Source: Desulfitobacterium metallireducens DSM 15288 (GTDB lineage Bacteria; Bacillota; Desulfitobacteriia; Desulfitobacteriales; Desulfitobacteriaceae). Taken from it: a stretch of DNA of 64,000 nucleotides. The stretch is taken from assembly GCF_000231405.2 (NCBI RefSeq), contig NZ_CP007032.1, positions 3,100,001 through 3,164,000 on the forward strand, in the 5' to 3' direction. Position numbers and translations under genes: made by a program. Positions 40,866 through 51,353 of this stretch are shown one piece after another. The stretch's first letter is position 1. Every line of letters begins with the position of its first letter. Under the pieces are notes generated by a model. It made no database searches. It worked only from the letters and a program-made list of their open reading frames with translations, and was not told the origin of the DNA.

Positions 40866-42845
40866 TTAGTCCACAAGCCATTTGCGGATTTGGCACCCCA
40901 CCTCATAATAGGATGTTGATTGACCCAAATCAGAGGATAAACCTTTAATGAGTTGATTCACCCCAACCCCATTACTCGTATTTCCTTCAGGAATAACAAC
41001 AGCTTGCGGATGAATATCCTCCGAAACATAAACTCGAGCCAAAAGCTGACCTTGTCGTGTTTCCACGAGAGCTTGATCCCCCGGGAAAAGATAAAATTTT
41101 TCCGCTAACTCCGGATGGATGAACATGTGGAACCCCTCATCTTCTTGAAACTGAGAGTGAATCGCTTGCCGGGGATGCGGAGTGAGCAAATAATAAGGAT
41201 ATTCTGCCGAAAGAATAGCATTTTCGTTGTCTTGCTCTATCCGAGGAGAAGCTACTTTTTCTCCCACTTCCTTAAGGGCGAGATCTGAAGATAATTCTAT
41301 CTTCCCACTTTGGGTCTTAAAGTTTAAATCTTCCCAAGCCACATTCTGAATATAGGGCGCACGCACAGGACCTTGATGCAGGGATTCAAGCGTGATTCCA
41401 TATTCATGTAATGGAGTAATAATTTCTTCAATCCACTCAGACGAAGTCAAGCTAAATTTCTTCCCAATTCCGAGACGCTTAGCTAACTCACTAAAAATCT
41501 CTAATTCTGATTTTGTTTCACCTTGAGGCTCCACAACTTTTTCCGTGACCTGAAGCATAGGATTCCAGGAAGATACAATTAAATCTTCCTCCTCAAAAAT
41601 GGTCGTCACTGGCAAGACTAAATCGGATTGGCGAGCCGTTTCGGACATAACCAGCTCCAATGTCACTTTGAAGGGGATCTTGCTCCATACTTCCTTCCAA
41701 AGCAGCGAATTGGGTTGTTGGAGCAAAGGATTAGAACGAGTCACAACAGCCATTTGAATGGGGGGATCCGCTTTCTCAATACTTTCCGCAAAAAGTGGAT
41801 GTGGGAATCTCCGAACTTGATAGTGCTCTTCTGGTAACCTGACCGTATTTAAATGGTCCTGATGATCCTGATGAGCGTAATAAACCCCTGCTCCCGGTTT
41901 TCCAATATTTCCAGTTAAGGCCGCTAAAGCATCAATCGCGCGAAGGGTATTCCCTCCTTGAACATAACGTTGTAAGCCATAGCCTGGTAAAAAGCTCACT
42001 GGACCTGAGTGACTGATCCGACGTGCTAATGCATTCATCTTTACTTCACTAATTCCAGTCAACTCGCTAACACGCGCCGGCTCATACTCCTTCGCCTTAA
42101 GGGCAAACTCCTCAAACCCATGGACATGATTACGGACAAACTCCCAATCAAGCCAGCCCTCGCGCAAAATGATATGCGCAAGTCCTAAAGCTAAGATCCC
42201 ATCTGTACCTGGATTAATTCGAAGATATTCTTGAGCCAATTCCGCGCTTTTCACTTGAGTCGGATTAATGACAATGAGATAGGCTTCCTCTTTTTTGGCC
42301 GCCAGTAAATGCGGGATAAGATGGATATTCGTCACTGCAGGATCTTTACCCCAGAGAATGATTGTTTTGGACTGTCTGAGACTAGCCCAATCATTCTGAT
42401 ACACTCCACCAAAGTCAATTGCTTGAGCATGGTATCCAGCGCCCCAACACATACTTCCCTCTGGCACTGTCATTCCCCCAAGAGCTTGGAAAAAACGCTG
42501 ATCTAAAGCACGCAAAGCACCATTATGAGCATAATCATAATGGTGCAGAATTCCTAACGGGCCTGTTTGCTCCAGAGTCTCTTGAATCTTTCTTGTCAAA
42601 AGGGTATAGGCTTCTTCCCAGGAAATCCTCTTAAAACGTCCTTTTTCTTTACGCAGAGGAAATCTTAAGCGATCGGGCGAGAAAACGAGTTCAGCAAGAG
42701 CTTGTCCTTTAGAACAGATGAAACCCTGAGTTATAGGATGCTCTTTCTCCCCTTTAAGTTGTAGTCCTTGTTCTTCCGTATAATTGACAAGAAAGCCACA
42801 ACTATCTGGACAATTTAACGGGCAAGCTGATCGTTTCCATGCCAT
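40866..42845 (-). CDS. Molybdopterin oxidoreductase (DMSO reductase family)
   Basis: A 659-residue molybdenum/tungsten bis-MGD enzyme. An N-terminal [4Fe-4S] site (Cys8, Cys12, Cys16, Cys44) is followed by the cofactor domain; Cys133 in SMCWGAGYH is a candidate metal ligand, where formate dehydrogenases have Cys or Sec. The C-terminal molybdopterin domain ends with HPRQAIHSQF and PEGNTSNGVGVN motifs. No Tat signal is seen, so it is probably cytoplasmic, and no electron-transfer or anchor subunit is adjacent. Substrate unknown. It begins 34 bases after scfB with a GGAGG site, so co-transcription with the SCIFF genes is likely. Confidence 0.9.
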   Translation of the reverse strand: MAWKRSACPLNCPDSCGFLVNYTEEQGLQLKGEKEHPITQGFICSKGQALAELVFSPDRLRFPLRKEKGRFKRISWEEAYTLLTRKIQETLEQTGPLGILHHYDYAHNGALRALDQRFFQALGGMTVPEGSMCWGAGYHAQAIDFGGVYQNDWASLRQSKTIILWGKDPAVTNIHLIPHLLAAKKEEAYLIVINPTQVKSAELAQEYLRINPGTDGILALGLAHIILREGWLDWEFVRNHVHGFEEFALKAKEYEPARVSELTGISEVKMNALARRISHSGPVSFLPGYGLQRYVQGGNTLRAIDALAALTGNIGKPGAGVYYAHQDHQDHLNTVRLPEEHYQVRRFPHPLFAESIEKADPPIQMAVVTRSNPLLQQPNSLLWKEVWSKIPFKVTLELVMSETARQSDLVLPVTTIFEEEDLIVSSWNPMLQVTEKVVEPQGETKSELEIFSELAKRLGIGKKFSLTSSEWIEEIITPLHEYGITLESLHQGPVRAPYIQNVAWEDLNFKTQSGKIELSSDLALKEVGEKVASPRIEQDNENAILSAEYPYYLLTPHPRQAIHSQFQEDEGFHMFIHPELAEKFYLFPGDQALVETRQGQLLARVYVSEDIHPQAVVIPEGNTSNGVGVNQLIKGLSSDLGQSTSYYEVGCQIRKWLVD

Positions 42846-42879
42846 ATTTTCTTTCCTCCGCTCGTTACTTTTGAAACTC

Positions 42880-44316
42880 TTAATTCTTTTCCTTAATTTG
42901 CAAATAAAGTGCGACTTCTAAGCGCTTCTTTTGAAATTCGCAGCCTAAAGTATAAACTTCAGTCAATTTCCCGCTAAACGCATGGTTAGCGGCATGACAG
43001 CCCCCGCTACAGGAAAATCTAGCCCAACACTCACGACAAGACGCTTTGGAATAGACATGAGCATTACGGAACGACTGAACCAAGTTGGAGTCAAGCTCCG
43101 GCTTTTCATCCCACAAGGAACCCATTTTAAACTCCTCTTGCCCTACAAATTGATGACAAGGGTATAAATCTCCCTCAGGCGAGATCGCGACGTATTCATG
43201 TCCCGCTCCACATCCCGTTAAGCGTTTAGGTAAACATGGGCCACCATCTAAAGCAACATTAAAGTGGAAAAAGCTAAAATCTTCTCCCTTCTTTTTACGT
43301 GCTAAAAGATCCTCCCCGAGGCGATCATAACTTTTTAAAATCTCAGGTTTATCTCCCTCTTGGAAAGCATACGGTTGATCTGGTGTTGCCACGACCGGCT
43401 CAAGTGAGATCTGGTTTACTCCTAAATCGAGAAGATGATCGACGTCTTTATCAAAATCGAGATTAAAATGAGTATAAGTTCCCCTTGCGTAATAATAGGT
43501 TCCGACGGCATAAGGGGAAGACTCTGGTCGTTTCTTCGCAAACTGTTGTATACGTGGGATGACTTGCTCATAACTTCCCTTGCCACTCGCATAAGGACGC
43601 ATACGGTCGTGAACCTCGGGTCGTCCATCAATACTGAGGACAACGCTAATATCTTCATTCTCCAAGAAGTTCTGAACTTCTTCCGTGAGAAGTACAGCAT
43701 TTGTGGTTAACGTGAACTTAATCGTTTTGCCTCGTTCAGCGGCAGCCTTCCGTCCATAAGCCACAAGATCTTTAACGACTTGAAAATTAAGCAGCGGCTC
43801 CCCGCCAAAGAAATCCACTTCACAGTGTTTGCGATGGCCTGAGGCATCCAGGACAAAGTCAATCCCCTTTTTTCCGGTCTCCAAATTCATTAAACCTCGA
43901 TCTCCACCAAAAGCTCCTGTACCTGCAAAACAATACTTACACCGTAAATTGCAATCATGGGCAACATGTAAGCAGATTGACTTAATAATTGGGCGCTCAG
44001 GGTAAACTGGATTCCACTCTTCTGCTTCTGAAGAAAAAAGTGTGCCTTCTTGTTGAAGTTCTTCGAATTCCCCTAAAATCTCCTCAAGTTCCTTCTCCGA
44101 ACAATTTTTACCTTCACTTTGAAGCGAAGAGGAAATTTCTTGCACTAAAAGAGCTTTTCCCTCCTTTTGGAGTTTATCCATAATTTGCAAAACATCAAAC
44201 GTCAAATCATCTAAAACATGGAGTGACCCAGAATTAATATCATAAGCCACATTGATATCCCCTTGGTGATAGGCGTGAACATTCTTTCCAATTTTATATC
44301 CCTCTAAATTTAACAT
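42880..44316 (-). CDS. scfB: SCIFF peptide maturase, radical SAM/SPASM
   Basis: A 478-residue enzyme. An N-terminal RiPP-recognition-like region (HAYHQGDINVAYDINSGSLH) is followed by the radical SAM domain with cluster cysteines Cys122, Cys126 and Cys129 (CNLRCKYCFAGTG). A C-terminal SPASM domain with more cysteines follows (CGAGHEYVAISPEGDLYPCH, then SCRECWARFSCSGGC). Family members form thioether cross-links in the SCIFF peptide encoded beside them. The start ATG 44316 follows AGAAGGAGAG; a longer frame upstream only translates a repeat. The precursor gene is 192 bases upstream. Confidence 0.95.
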   Translation of the reverse strand: MLNLEGYKIGKNVHAYHQGDINVAYDINSGSLHVLDDLTFDVLQIMDKLQKEGKALLVQEISSSLQSEGKNCSEKELEEILGEFEELQQEGTLFSSEAEEWNPVYPERPIIKSICLHVAHDCNLRCKYCFAGTGAFGGDRGLMNLETGKKGIDFVLDASGHRKHCEVDFFGGEPLLNFQVVKDLVAYGRKAAAERGKTIKFTLTTNAVLLTEEVQNFLENEDISVVLSIDGRPEVHDRMRPYASGKGSYEQVIPRIQQFAKKRPESSPYAVGTYYYARGTYTHFNLDFDKDVDHLLDLGVNQISLEPVVATPDQPYAFQEGDKPEILKSYDRLGEDLLARKKKGEDFSFFHFNVALDGGPCLPKRLTGCGAGHEYVAISPEGDLYPCHQFVGQEEFKMGSLWDEKPELDSNLVQSFRNAHVYSKASCRECWARFSCSGGCHAANHAFSGKLTEVYTLGCEFQKKRLEVALYLQIKEKN

Positions 44317-44335
44317 CAATTTCTCTCCTTCTATA

Positions 44336-44397
44336 TAAAGAAAACTTGGCTTGTGCCAAGCCTCTGGGGCAGGCAGGAGCCTTAGTGGCACTTCGAG
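44336..44397 (-). repeat. Repeated terminator-like element D, copy 1 (scfA-scfB spacer)
   Basis: About 60 bases nearly identical to 53221-53282: ATAAAGAAAACTTGGCTTG followed by GCCAAGCC and a GC-rich tail. On the minus strand it is a hairpin (CTTGGC/GCCAAG) followed by TTTTCTTTAT, directly before the scfB ribosome site. Confidence 0.75.
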
Positions 44398-44421
44398 TTG
44401 ATCTGCAGGAAAAATTTATTT

Positions 44422-44465
44422 TTCTGTTAGTACAGAAACAGAACCCGCCTGAATCAGGTGGGTTC
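44422..44465 (-). terminator. Tandem hairpins after scfA
   Basis: Hairpin one: 12-bp stem GAACCCGCCTGA with TCAGGTGGGTTC (44441-44465). Hairpin two: TTTCTGT/ACAGAAA (44422-44438), followed on the minus strand by AAATAAATTTTTCC. T-tails are weak, so part of the transcripts should continue into scfB. Together with the repeat element at 44336 these give three hairpins in the spacer. Confidence 0.6.
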
Positions 44466-44508
44466 CTTGATAACCTATGTGCGATTTTCCTTTCAGAAAA
44501 GTAAGTAC

Positions 44509-44649
44509 TTACTTAACGCAAACTTGGTTACCTACGGTGCAAGACGTTTTGCATGCGGATTGACAAGAAGATTGGCATTCTCCGCAGCCACCCGTTTTGA
44601 CCGTCTCACTGAGGTTAGCTTTAACAATAGTTTGGATGTGTTTAGCCAT
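44509..44649 (-). CDS. scfA: SCIFF peptide precursor (six cysteines in forty-five)
   Basis: A 46-residue peptide, MAKHIQTIVKANLSETVKTG then a cysteine-rich core starting GCGECQSSCQSACKTSC and ending NQVCVK: six cysteines, at residues 22, 25, 29, 33, 37 and 44. This matches the SCIFF family of ranthipeptide precursors found across Clostridia; the role of the mature product is unknown. The start ATG follows GGAGGATG. It is too short for ordinary gene calling but has its own promoter and its maturase scfB next door. Confidence 0.97.
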   Translation of the reverse strand: MAKHIQTIVKANLSETVKTGGCGECQSSCQSACKTSCTVGNQVCVK

Positions 44650-44687
44650 TTAAAACATCCTCCTCTCACACTTTGAAATTCATTTAG

Positions 44688-44717
44688 ATTATAGCACGTT
44701 GACAAGTTGTAACGCAA
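44688..44717 (-). promoter_or_regulatory. Promoter of scfA
   Basis: On the minus strand TATAAT (44688-44693) is preceded by TTGCGT with an 18-base spacer, about 40 bases upstream of the scfA start. It fits a vegetative sigma-A promoter. Confidence 0.6.
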
Positions 44718-44884
44718 TTATCATAATCCTTGCTTCGGCTGGCTAAAAAGATATCTGTTTAATGACTTTCACACGTTTCCCTCACTCAACTTTAGATCAA
44801 GTTAAGTTTAATCCATTGATGGAAATATAACAATAAAAATTAAACCTCCGCCTAGCGAAGGTTTAACATATTAAATGATAAAGA

Positions 44885-44960
<76 letters not shown>

Positions 44961-44968
44961 AAAAACAA

Positions 44969-45044
44969 TGGTGACCCGTACGGGATTCGAACCCGTGTAG
45001 CCGCCGTGAAAGGGCGGTGTCTTAAGCCGCTTGACCAACGGGCC
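44969..45044 (-). tRNA. tRNA-Glu (TTC)
   Basis: 76 bases with encoded CCA. The anticodon loop CTTTCAC gives TTC; the 5' end GGCCCGTTGGTCAAGCGG is typical of bacterial tRNA-Glu. Confidence 0.97.
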
Positions 45045-45049
45045 ATATA

Positions 45050-45125
45050 TGGTGAGCCATCCGCGACTCGAACGCGGGACACCCTGATTAAAAGTCAGGT
45101 GCTCTACCGACTGAGCTAATGGCTC
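45050..45125 (-). tRNA. tRNA-Lys (TTT)
   Basis: 76 bases with encoded CCA. The anticodon loop CTTTTAA gives TTT; 5' end GAGCCATTAGCTCAGTCGG. It lies 70 bases downstream of purA. Confidence 0.97.
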
Positions 45126-45195
45126 AAAACTTACTCACAAAACAAGATTTTACACGAACCTTTAAATCCTGTCAACCTTTTTATTTTCTCAAGTC

Positions 45196-46494
<1,299 letters not shown>

Positions 46495-46526
46495 TCATAT
46501 TTTCGAATCGATGAACAGACAAGCCC

Positions 46527-47828
46527 TTAGGCTTGGATCAACCCTAATCGTATAAATATATCATCGATATGCTTAAGATGGTAACTCCAATCAAACAAGG
46601 TATCGAAATCTTCTATTTTTAGATATTTCATAACCTCCGGCATTTCCGGAAGGACCTGACGCAATTCCTTGCCCTCATCCCAGGCTGTAAAGGCAGCCTG
46701 TTGGACCCATCGATAGGCATCCTCACGCATACACCCCTTCTCTACTAAGGCCAGTAATACACGCTGTGAAGAGGTAAAGCCATAAGTCTTAAGAAGATTG
46801 CGCTTCATATTATCATCGTGAATCTTTAACCCTTTAATAATCCAAGTCATTTTCCTCAGCATATGATCCAATAAAATATTACTATCCGGAAGAATGACCC
46901 GTTCCACTGATGAATGCGTCATATCCCGCTCATGCCAGAGGGCTACATTTTCCATCGCGGCTAAGGCATTTCCCCGGAGTAAACGCGACATTCCGGCGAT
47001 CTGCTCACTCACAATGGGGTTTCTCTTATGAGGCATAGCTGAAGAACCTTTTTGACCTTCCGCAAACGGTTCCTCAACCTCAAGAATATCCGTCCGCTGC
47101 AAGCTGCGAATTTCTGTCGCCATTTTTTCTAGAGTACTGCCAATCAAGGCGAGCGTTGTTACATAATGAGCGTGGCGATCGCGCTGTAAAATCTGATTAC
47201 TCACGTAAGCAGCTTTTAAGCCCAAGTGTTCGCAAACTTCTTCCTCTATATCGGGAGAAACATTCGCATAGGTGCCAACGGCTCCTGAGATCTTGCCTAC
47301 CCTAATCGACTCGGTTGCCTGTTGTAAGCGTTCAATTTGACGATCAATCTCGGCAACCCATAAGGCCAGTTTCAAACCAAAAGTAACAGGTTCAGCATGA
47401 ACTCCATGCGTACGACCGACCATAATAATATTTTTACTTTCGATTGCCCGCTCAGCCAGTGCGACTCTCAAATCCGCTAAATCCTTAAGTAAAAGCTCCC
47501 CTGAGTCTCTAAGAACAAGACTTAACGCTGTATCTTTTACATCAGAAGAGGTTAAACCCAAATGAAGATACTTACCCGCTTCTCCAACTTCCTCAACTAC
47601 AGCTTGCAAAAAGGCGATAAGATCATGCCGTACCGTTTTCTCGATTTCCGCCACTCGCGTAGGATTAACTTTAGCCTTTTCGTGGATTACAGGCCACACC
47701 TCTGCAGGAATCTCTCCACGCTTAGCCATAACCTCCGCAACAGCCAACTCAACCTCTAACCAGCGGTCATATTCATAACCTTCGCGCCATAAATTACCCA
47801 TTTCTGGATGAGTATAGCGATCTATCAA
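46527..47828 (-). CDS. purB: Adenylosuccinate lyase
   Basis: A 433-residue member of the fumarase/aspartase superfamily that cleaves adenylosuccinate and SAICAR in purine synthesis. The signature GSSAMPHKRNPIVSEQ is present, with GRTHGVHAEPVTFG and the substrate-binding TSSDVKDTA. It lies 47 bases before purA. An extended -10 promoter is seen upstream and no purine riboswitch. Confidence 0.98.
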   Translation of the reverse strand: MIDRYTHPEMGNLWREGYEYDRWLEVELAVAEVMAKRGEIPAEVWPVIHEKAKVNPTRVAEIEKTVRHDLIAFLQAVVEEVGEAGKYLHLGLTSSDVKDTALSLVLRDSGELLLKDLADLRVALAERAIESKNIIMVGRTHGVHAEPVTFGLKLALWVAEIDRQIERLQQATESIRVGKISGAVGTYANVSPDIEEEVCEHLGLKAAYVSNQILQRDRHAHYVTTLALIGSTLEKMATEIRSLQRTDILEVEEPFAEGQKGSSAMPHKRNPIVSEQIAGMSRLLRGNALAAMENVALWHERDMTHSSVERVILPDSNILLDHMLRKMTWIIKGLKIHDDNMKRNLLKTYGFTSSQRVLLALVEKGCMREDAYRWVQQAAFTAWDEGKELRQVLPEMPEVMKYLKIEDFDTLFDWSYHLKHIDDIFIRLGLIQA

Positions 47829-47903
47829 TAAAATACCCCCTAGATTTCCTGTGCAAACTAAAATTCAAAATTCAAAACGATTGATCAATGACTTCAAATT
47901 TCT

Positions 47904-47911
47904 ATTATACC
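47904..47911 (-). promoter_or_regulatory. Extended -10 promoter of purB
   Basis: The minus strand has TGGTATAAT, an extended -10 box, about 75 bases upstream of purB. The -35 region is poor, which extended -10 promoters tolerate. No G-box riboswitch is visible between it and purB. Confidence 0.45.
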
Positions 47912-48045
47912 ATGGTTAAGAGTCTTCATTCATGAAACCCTACACCTTCACAAACAGTTTTATCTTAACAAGCCTCAACCTCGATGTCAACGGATTTATC
48001 GAACATTAATCATGTATACACGTTTAATATTCGACAAATACAAAA

Positions 48046-48070
48046 GTTGCTAGGGCCTAAACCCTAGCAC
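48046..48070 (-). terminator. Terminator after dnaB
   Basis: An 8-bp stem TGCTAGGG/CCCTAGCA with 6-base loop, followed by ACTTTTGTATTTG on the minus strand. Confidence 0.85.
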
Positions 48071-48076
48071 TTTATC

Positions 48077-49405
48077 CTATAAATGTTGACGATCTAAATT
48101 CACAAACTTAGTGAACTCCTTTAAGAAACCCAGTTCGACCGCCCCTACCGGGCCATTACGGTGTTTGGCAATGATAAGCTCTGCTATTCCCTTTTTCTCA
48201 GATTCGGGGTTATAATACTCATCCCTATAGATAAAAGAAATCACATCGGCATCAGCCTCAATTGCTCCAGATTCCAGAAGATCCGACATAATGGGTCGTT
48301 TATCCTGACGCTGCTCAACCCCCCGGTTAAGCTGAGAAAGCGCGATCACAGGTACACTTAGTTCTCGCGCAATTCCTTTAAGCCCCCGGGAAATTGCAGC
48401 TACCTCTTGTTGCCGGCTTTCGGCGCGCCGACCTAAGGTCATAAGTTGAAGATAGTCGATGACGATCAGCCCTAAGCCATGTTCAATTTTTAAACGTCGT
48501 GCCTTTGAGCGAAGCTCAAGTAAGGAAATCCCTACTGTATCATCAATAAATACCGGAGCATCTGAAAGAGGACCTACAGCCCGTGTAAGTTTCGGCCAAT
48601 CGGTATCCAATAAATCCCCTGTTCTCACTCTTTGCTGGTCAACCATAGCTTCAGAGCAAAGCATTCTTTGCACAAGTTGTTCTTTAGACATCTCTAAGCT
48701 AAAAACGGCGACAGGCACATTAGCCCGTACTGCAGCATTCTCAGCCATATTTAAAACCAGAGCCGTCTTACCCATCGAAGGACGTGCTGCAATAATGACT
48801 AAATCTGAGGGTTGCCATCCAGAAGTCATTCGATCTAATTCCGTAAAAAAGGTAGGTACACCTGTGAGATTTCCCTTATGGGCATAAAGTGTTTCAATTT
48901 TTTCAAAGGTGTTGAGCAAAATATTACGAATGGACTCAAACCCATCTTTCACTTGGCGCTGGGTCAGGTCAAGAATCAGCTTTTCAGCTTCTGCTAAAAG
49001 TGTTGTCGCCTCTTCACCAGGTTCATATCCTTTTTCAGCAATCCGTCCCGCCGTACGAATTAACTGCCGAAGCATCGATTTTTCAGCAACAATCTTTGCA
49101 TAAAATTCGATATTCACTGCTGATGGCACCGAACGGGCAATTTGCGAGACAGTAGCGATACCTCCGACCTGCTCCAACCGCCCATTTTGGCGTAAGGCTT
49201 CGGCCACTGAAACTAAGTCTACCGGATCACCGCGTTCAAACAAATCCCGCAACGCAATAAAAATCAAACGGTGATTATCGCGGTAAAAATCCTCCGGCTG
49301 CAATATTTCAAAAACGGAACTCCCCGTTTCTGGTTCAAGCATTAAGGCTCCAAGCACTGCTTGTTCAGCCTCTAGATTCTGGGGAGGGACTTTGGCGAGT
49401 TCCAT
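48077..49405 (-). CDS. dnaB: Replicative DNA helicase
   Basis: The 442-residue hexameric fork helicase (dnaC in Bacillus naming). The N-terminal domain opens PPQNLEAEQAVLGALMLE; the RecA-like motor has Walker A IIAARPSMGKTALVLNMA, Walker B GLIVIDYLQLM and the ALSQLNRGVEQR sensor. The order rplI-lonC-dnaB-purB-purA extends a conserved near-origin cluster. No intein is seen. Confidence 0.98.
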   Translation of the reverse strand: MELAKVPPQNLEAEQAVLGALMLEPETGSSVFEILQPEDFYRDNHRLIFIALRDLFERGDPVDLVSVAEALRQNGRLEQVGGIATVSQIARSVPSAVNIEFYAKIVAEKSMLRQLIRTAGRIAEKGYEPGEEATTLLAEAEKLILDLTQRQVKDGFESIRNILLNTFEKIETLYAHKGNLTGVPTFFTELDRMTSGWQPSDLVIIAARPSMGKTALVLNMAENAAVRANVPVAVFSLEMSKEQLVQRMLCSEAMVDQQRVRTGDLLDTDWPKLTRAVGPLSDAPVFIDDTVGISLLELRSKARRLKIEHGLGLIVIDYLQLMTLGRRAESRQQEVAAISRGLKGIARELSVPVIALSQLNRGVEQRQDKRPIMSDLLESGAIEADADVISFIYRDEYYNPESEKKGIAELIIAKHRNGPVGAVELGFLKEFTKFVNLDRQHL

Positions 49406-49418
49406 CTACTTTCTCCTC

Positions 49419-51317
49419 CTAGACAATATACTCTAAGGCTTCCTGAATCGTCTCCACCGTTCGCACTTCAATTCCCTGTATGCCTAACGGTACATCGACC
49501 AAATTATCCTTTGGAATTAAAACGGTCTTAACCCCCGCCTGTTTTGCACCAAAAAGCTTCTCGGCGATTCCTCCTACCGGACGAACCTTCCCCTGAATGG
49601 AAATCTCTCCAGTTACAGCAATATTTTGGCAGATAGGTTTTCCCTTTAGTGCACTATAAACTGCCAGAGTAGTCGCTAAACCAGCTGATGGGCCGTCAAT
49701 TCTCCCACCACCGACAACATTGACATGAACATCATAATCTCGAATATCTTCCCCTGTTAATAATCGTAACACGGCGGTCGCATTAAAGACCGCATCCCGT
49801 GCCATACTCCCTGCCGTTTCATTAAAACGGATCGTGCCCTTGCCATTCTGTCCAGGAAAAACGATCGCTTCAATTTCCAAGACAGAACCGACGAACCCAA
49901 GAACACCTAACCCGAGAATTCGGCCAACTTCAACTGTTTCCTGAGCCTTTCGCGAGACATAGGGACTTAAGCGAGCAGAACGAAGGACCTCATAAACTTC
50001 TGTGGCACCAACTTTTGTTTCTTTCTGGTCCGGGTACCGAAAACGGGCCAGGCCATAGGCATCCGTCAAAATATTATTGGCTTTCCGTCCCTCAATAACA
50101 TATTCACTAATGATTTGAGGAACATCTTCCTCGATTTCGGTATTCAGTTTTTTGGCGGCTTGATAAACGATCTTCTGGATATCTTGGGGTTCTAAAGGAT
50201 TGAAATAAATTTCAGCACACCGCGACCGCAACGCAGGGTTTATTTCACCTGGATCACGTGTCGTTGCTCCAATTAAGACAAAATCAGCAGGAGCACCTTC
50301 TTCAAATAACTTTTTTATATAGAGTGGGACCTGAGGATCTGAAGCGTCAAAATAAGAAGAATCGAAAAAGACCCGCTTATCTTCTAGAACCTTTAACAAC
50401 TTATTTAAGAGTAGTGGGTCCATTTCTCCAATTTCATCAATAAATAAAATTCCACCATGAGCATCGCTGACTAAACCTAGCTTCGGTTCAGGGATTCCCG
50501 TATCCGCAAGCTCGCGTTTAGCCCCTTGATAAATAGGATCATGTACTGATCCAAGTAGAGGATTTGTCACGTCTCGAGGATCCCAACGAAGAGTTGTTCC
50601 ATCAACTTCAATAAAGGGAGCAATCCGTGAGAAAGGCGAATGAGGATGTTGTTTCACCGTTTCCAGGGCTACCCGAGCTGCAGAAGTTTTACCTACTCCT
50701 GGAGGCCCATAAATCAGGAGATGCTGAGGATAAGGGGTCGCCAGCTTGGCCAACAAAGATTGAACTGCATTCTTTTGACCAATAATCTCCTCCACCGTCT
50801 GTGGTCGGAGAACTTCAATTACAGAATTAGCAAGTTTAACCGAGTTCATTTTCTCAATCTGGGCCAGTTTTTTCAAAGTCTGGGCATTATCAGGACCTGC
50901 CGAATCTTTGAGAACCTGACTTTTTATTTCTTTAACATAATCTTCATGATGTTCTTGCATCTTTTCGGCAACCGCTTTATCTAATTTTTCTTCAACTGAA
51001 CGCCGTGCCTGCAATTCTGCGATGTGTTCGTCGATTTCAGTTAAAACCTGTGGAACCTCTTCATAAGATGAAATAGGAGGATCCGTTGGGTCCTCAAAAG
51101 CGATCTTTTGTAACCCTTTAATCCGTTCCAATAAATTTTCAGATCGCATTAGACTTAATGCATCTAGGCGAATTGCCTTAAGTACTAGCTTATCGGGCCC
51201 ATAGAAATCAGATAACAAATGGTAATAGGCATCAATTTCGAGTTTCAATTGTTCCTCATTGGTTTGATTCTCTGGCGTCTTATCCTGTTTCAACCACTTT
51301 GTTAAAAACCCTTTCAT
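49419..51317 (-). CDS. lonC: Lon-family ATP-dependent protease, spore LonC type
   Basis: A 632-residue protease. The N-terminal part is helical and lacks the LonA substrate-binding domain. The AAA+ module has Walker A IYGPPGVGKTSAARV and Walker B GGILFIDEIGEMD, with an insert. The C-terminal peptidase has the Ser (DGPSAGLATT) and Lys (VRPVGGIAEKLFGA) dyad. The size and N-terminus fit the LonB/LonC group restricted to spore formers; LonC is my choice by length. It lies between rplI and dnaB, 13 bases from the latter. Confidence 0.85.
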   Translation of the reverse strand: MKGFLTKWLKQDKTPENQTNEEQLKLEIDAYYHLLSDFYGPDKLVLKAIRLDALSLMRSENLLERIKGLQKIAFEDPTDPPISSYEEVPQVLTEIDEHIAELQARRSVEEKLDKAVAEKMQEHHEDYVKEIKSQVLKDSAGPDNAQTLKKLAQIEKMNSVKLANSVIEVLRPQTVEEIIGQKNAVQSLLAKLATPYPQHLLIYGPPGVGKTSAARVALETVKQHPHSPFSRIAPFIEVDGTTLRWDPRDVTNPLLGSVHDPIYQGAKRELADTGIPEPKLGLVSDAHGGILFIDEIGEMDPLLLNKLLKVLEDKRVFFDSSYFDASDPQVPLYIKKLFEEGAPADFVLIGATTRDPGEINPALRSRCAEIYFNPLEPQDIQKIVYQAAKKLNTEIEEDVPQIISEYVIEGRKANNILTDAYGLARFRYPDQKETKVGATEVYEVLRSARLSPYVSRKAQETVEVGRILGLGVLGFVGSVLEIEAIVFPGQNGKGTIRFNETAGSMARDAVFNATAVLRLLTGEDIRDYDVHVNVVGGGRIDGPSAGLATTLAVYSALKGKPICQNIAVTGEISIQGKVRPVGGIAEKLFGAKQAGVKTVLIPKDNLVDVPLGIQGIEVRTVETIQEALEYIV

Positions 51318-51353
51318 CGGGCTCCCCTTTCACTGTTCAAAAAAGTTCCGCTA

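Noticed and set aside
40866-42845. Selenocysteine in the molybdopterin oxidoreductase
   Set aside because: The frame has no internal UGA and carries Cys133 at the expected position.
44317-44391. 25-codon extension of scfB
   Set aside because: It reads through a repeated terminator-like element; the ATG at 44316 has its own AAGGAGAG site.
47829-48045. Purine riboswitch before purB
   Set aside because: No three-way junction core or paired loops could be found; only a promoter-like -10 is present.
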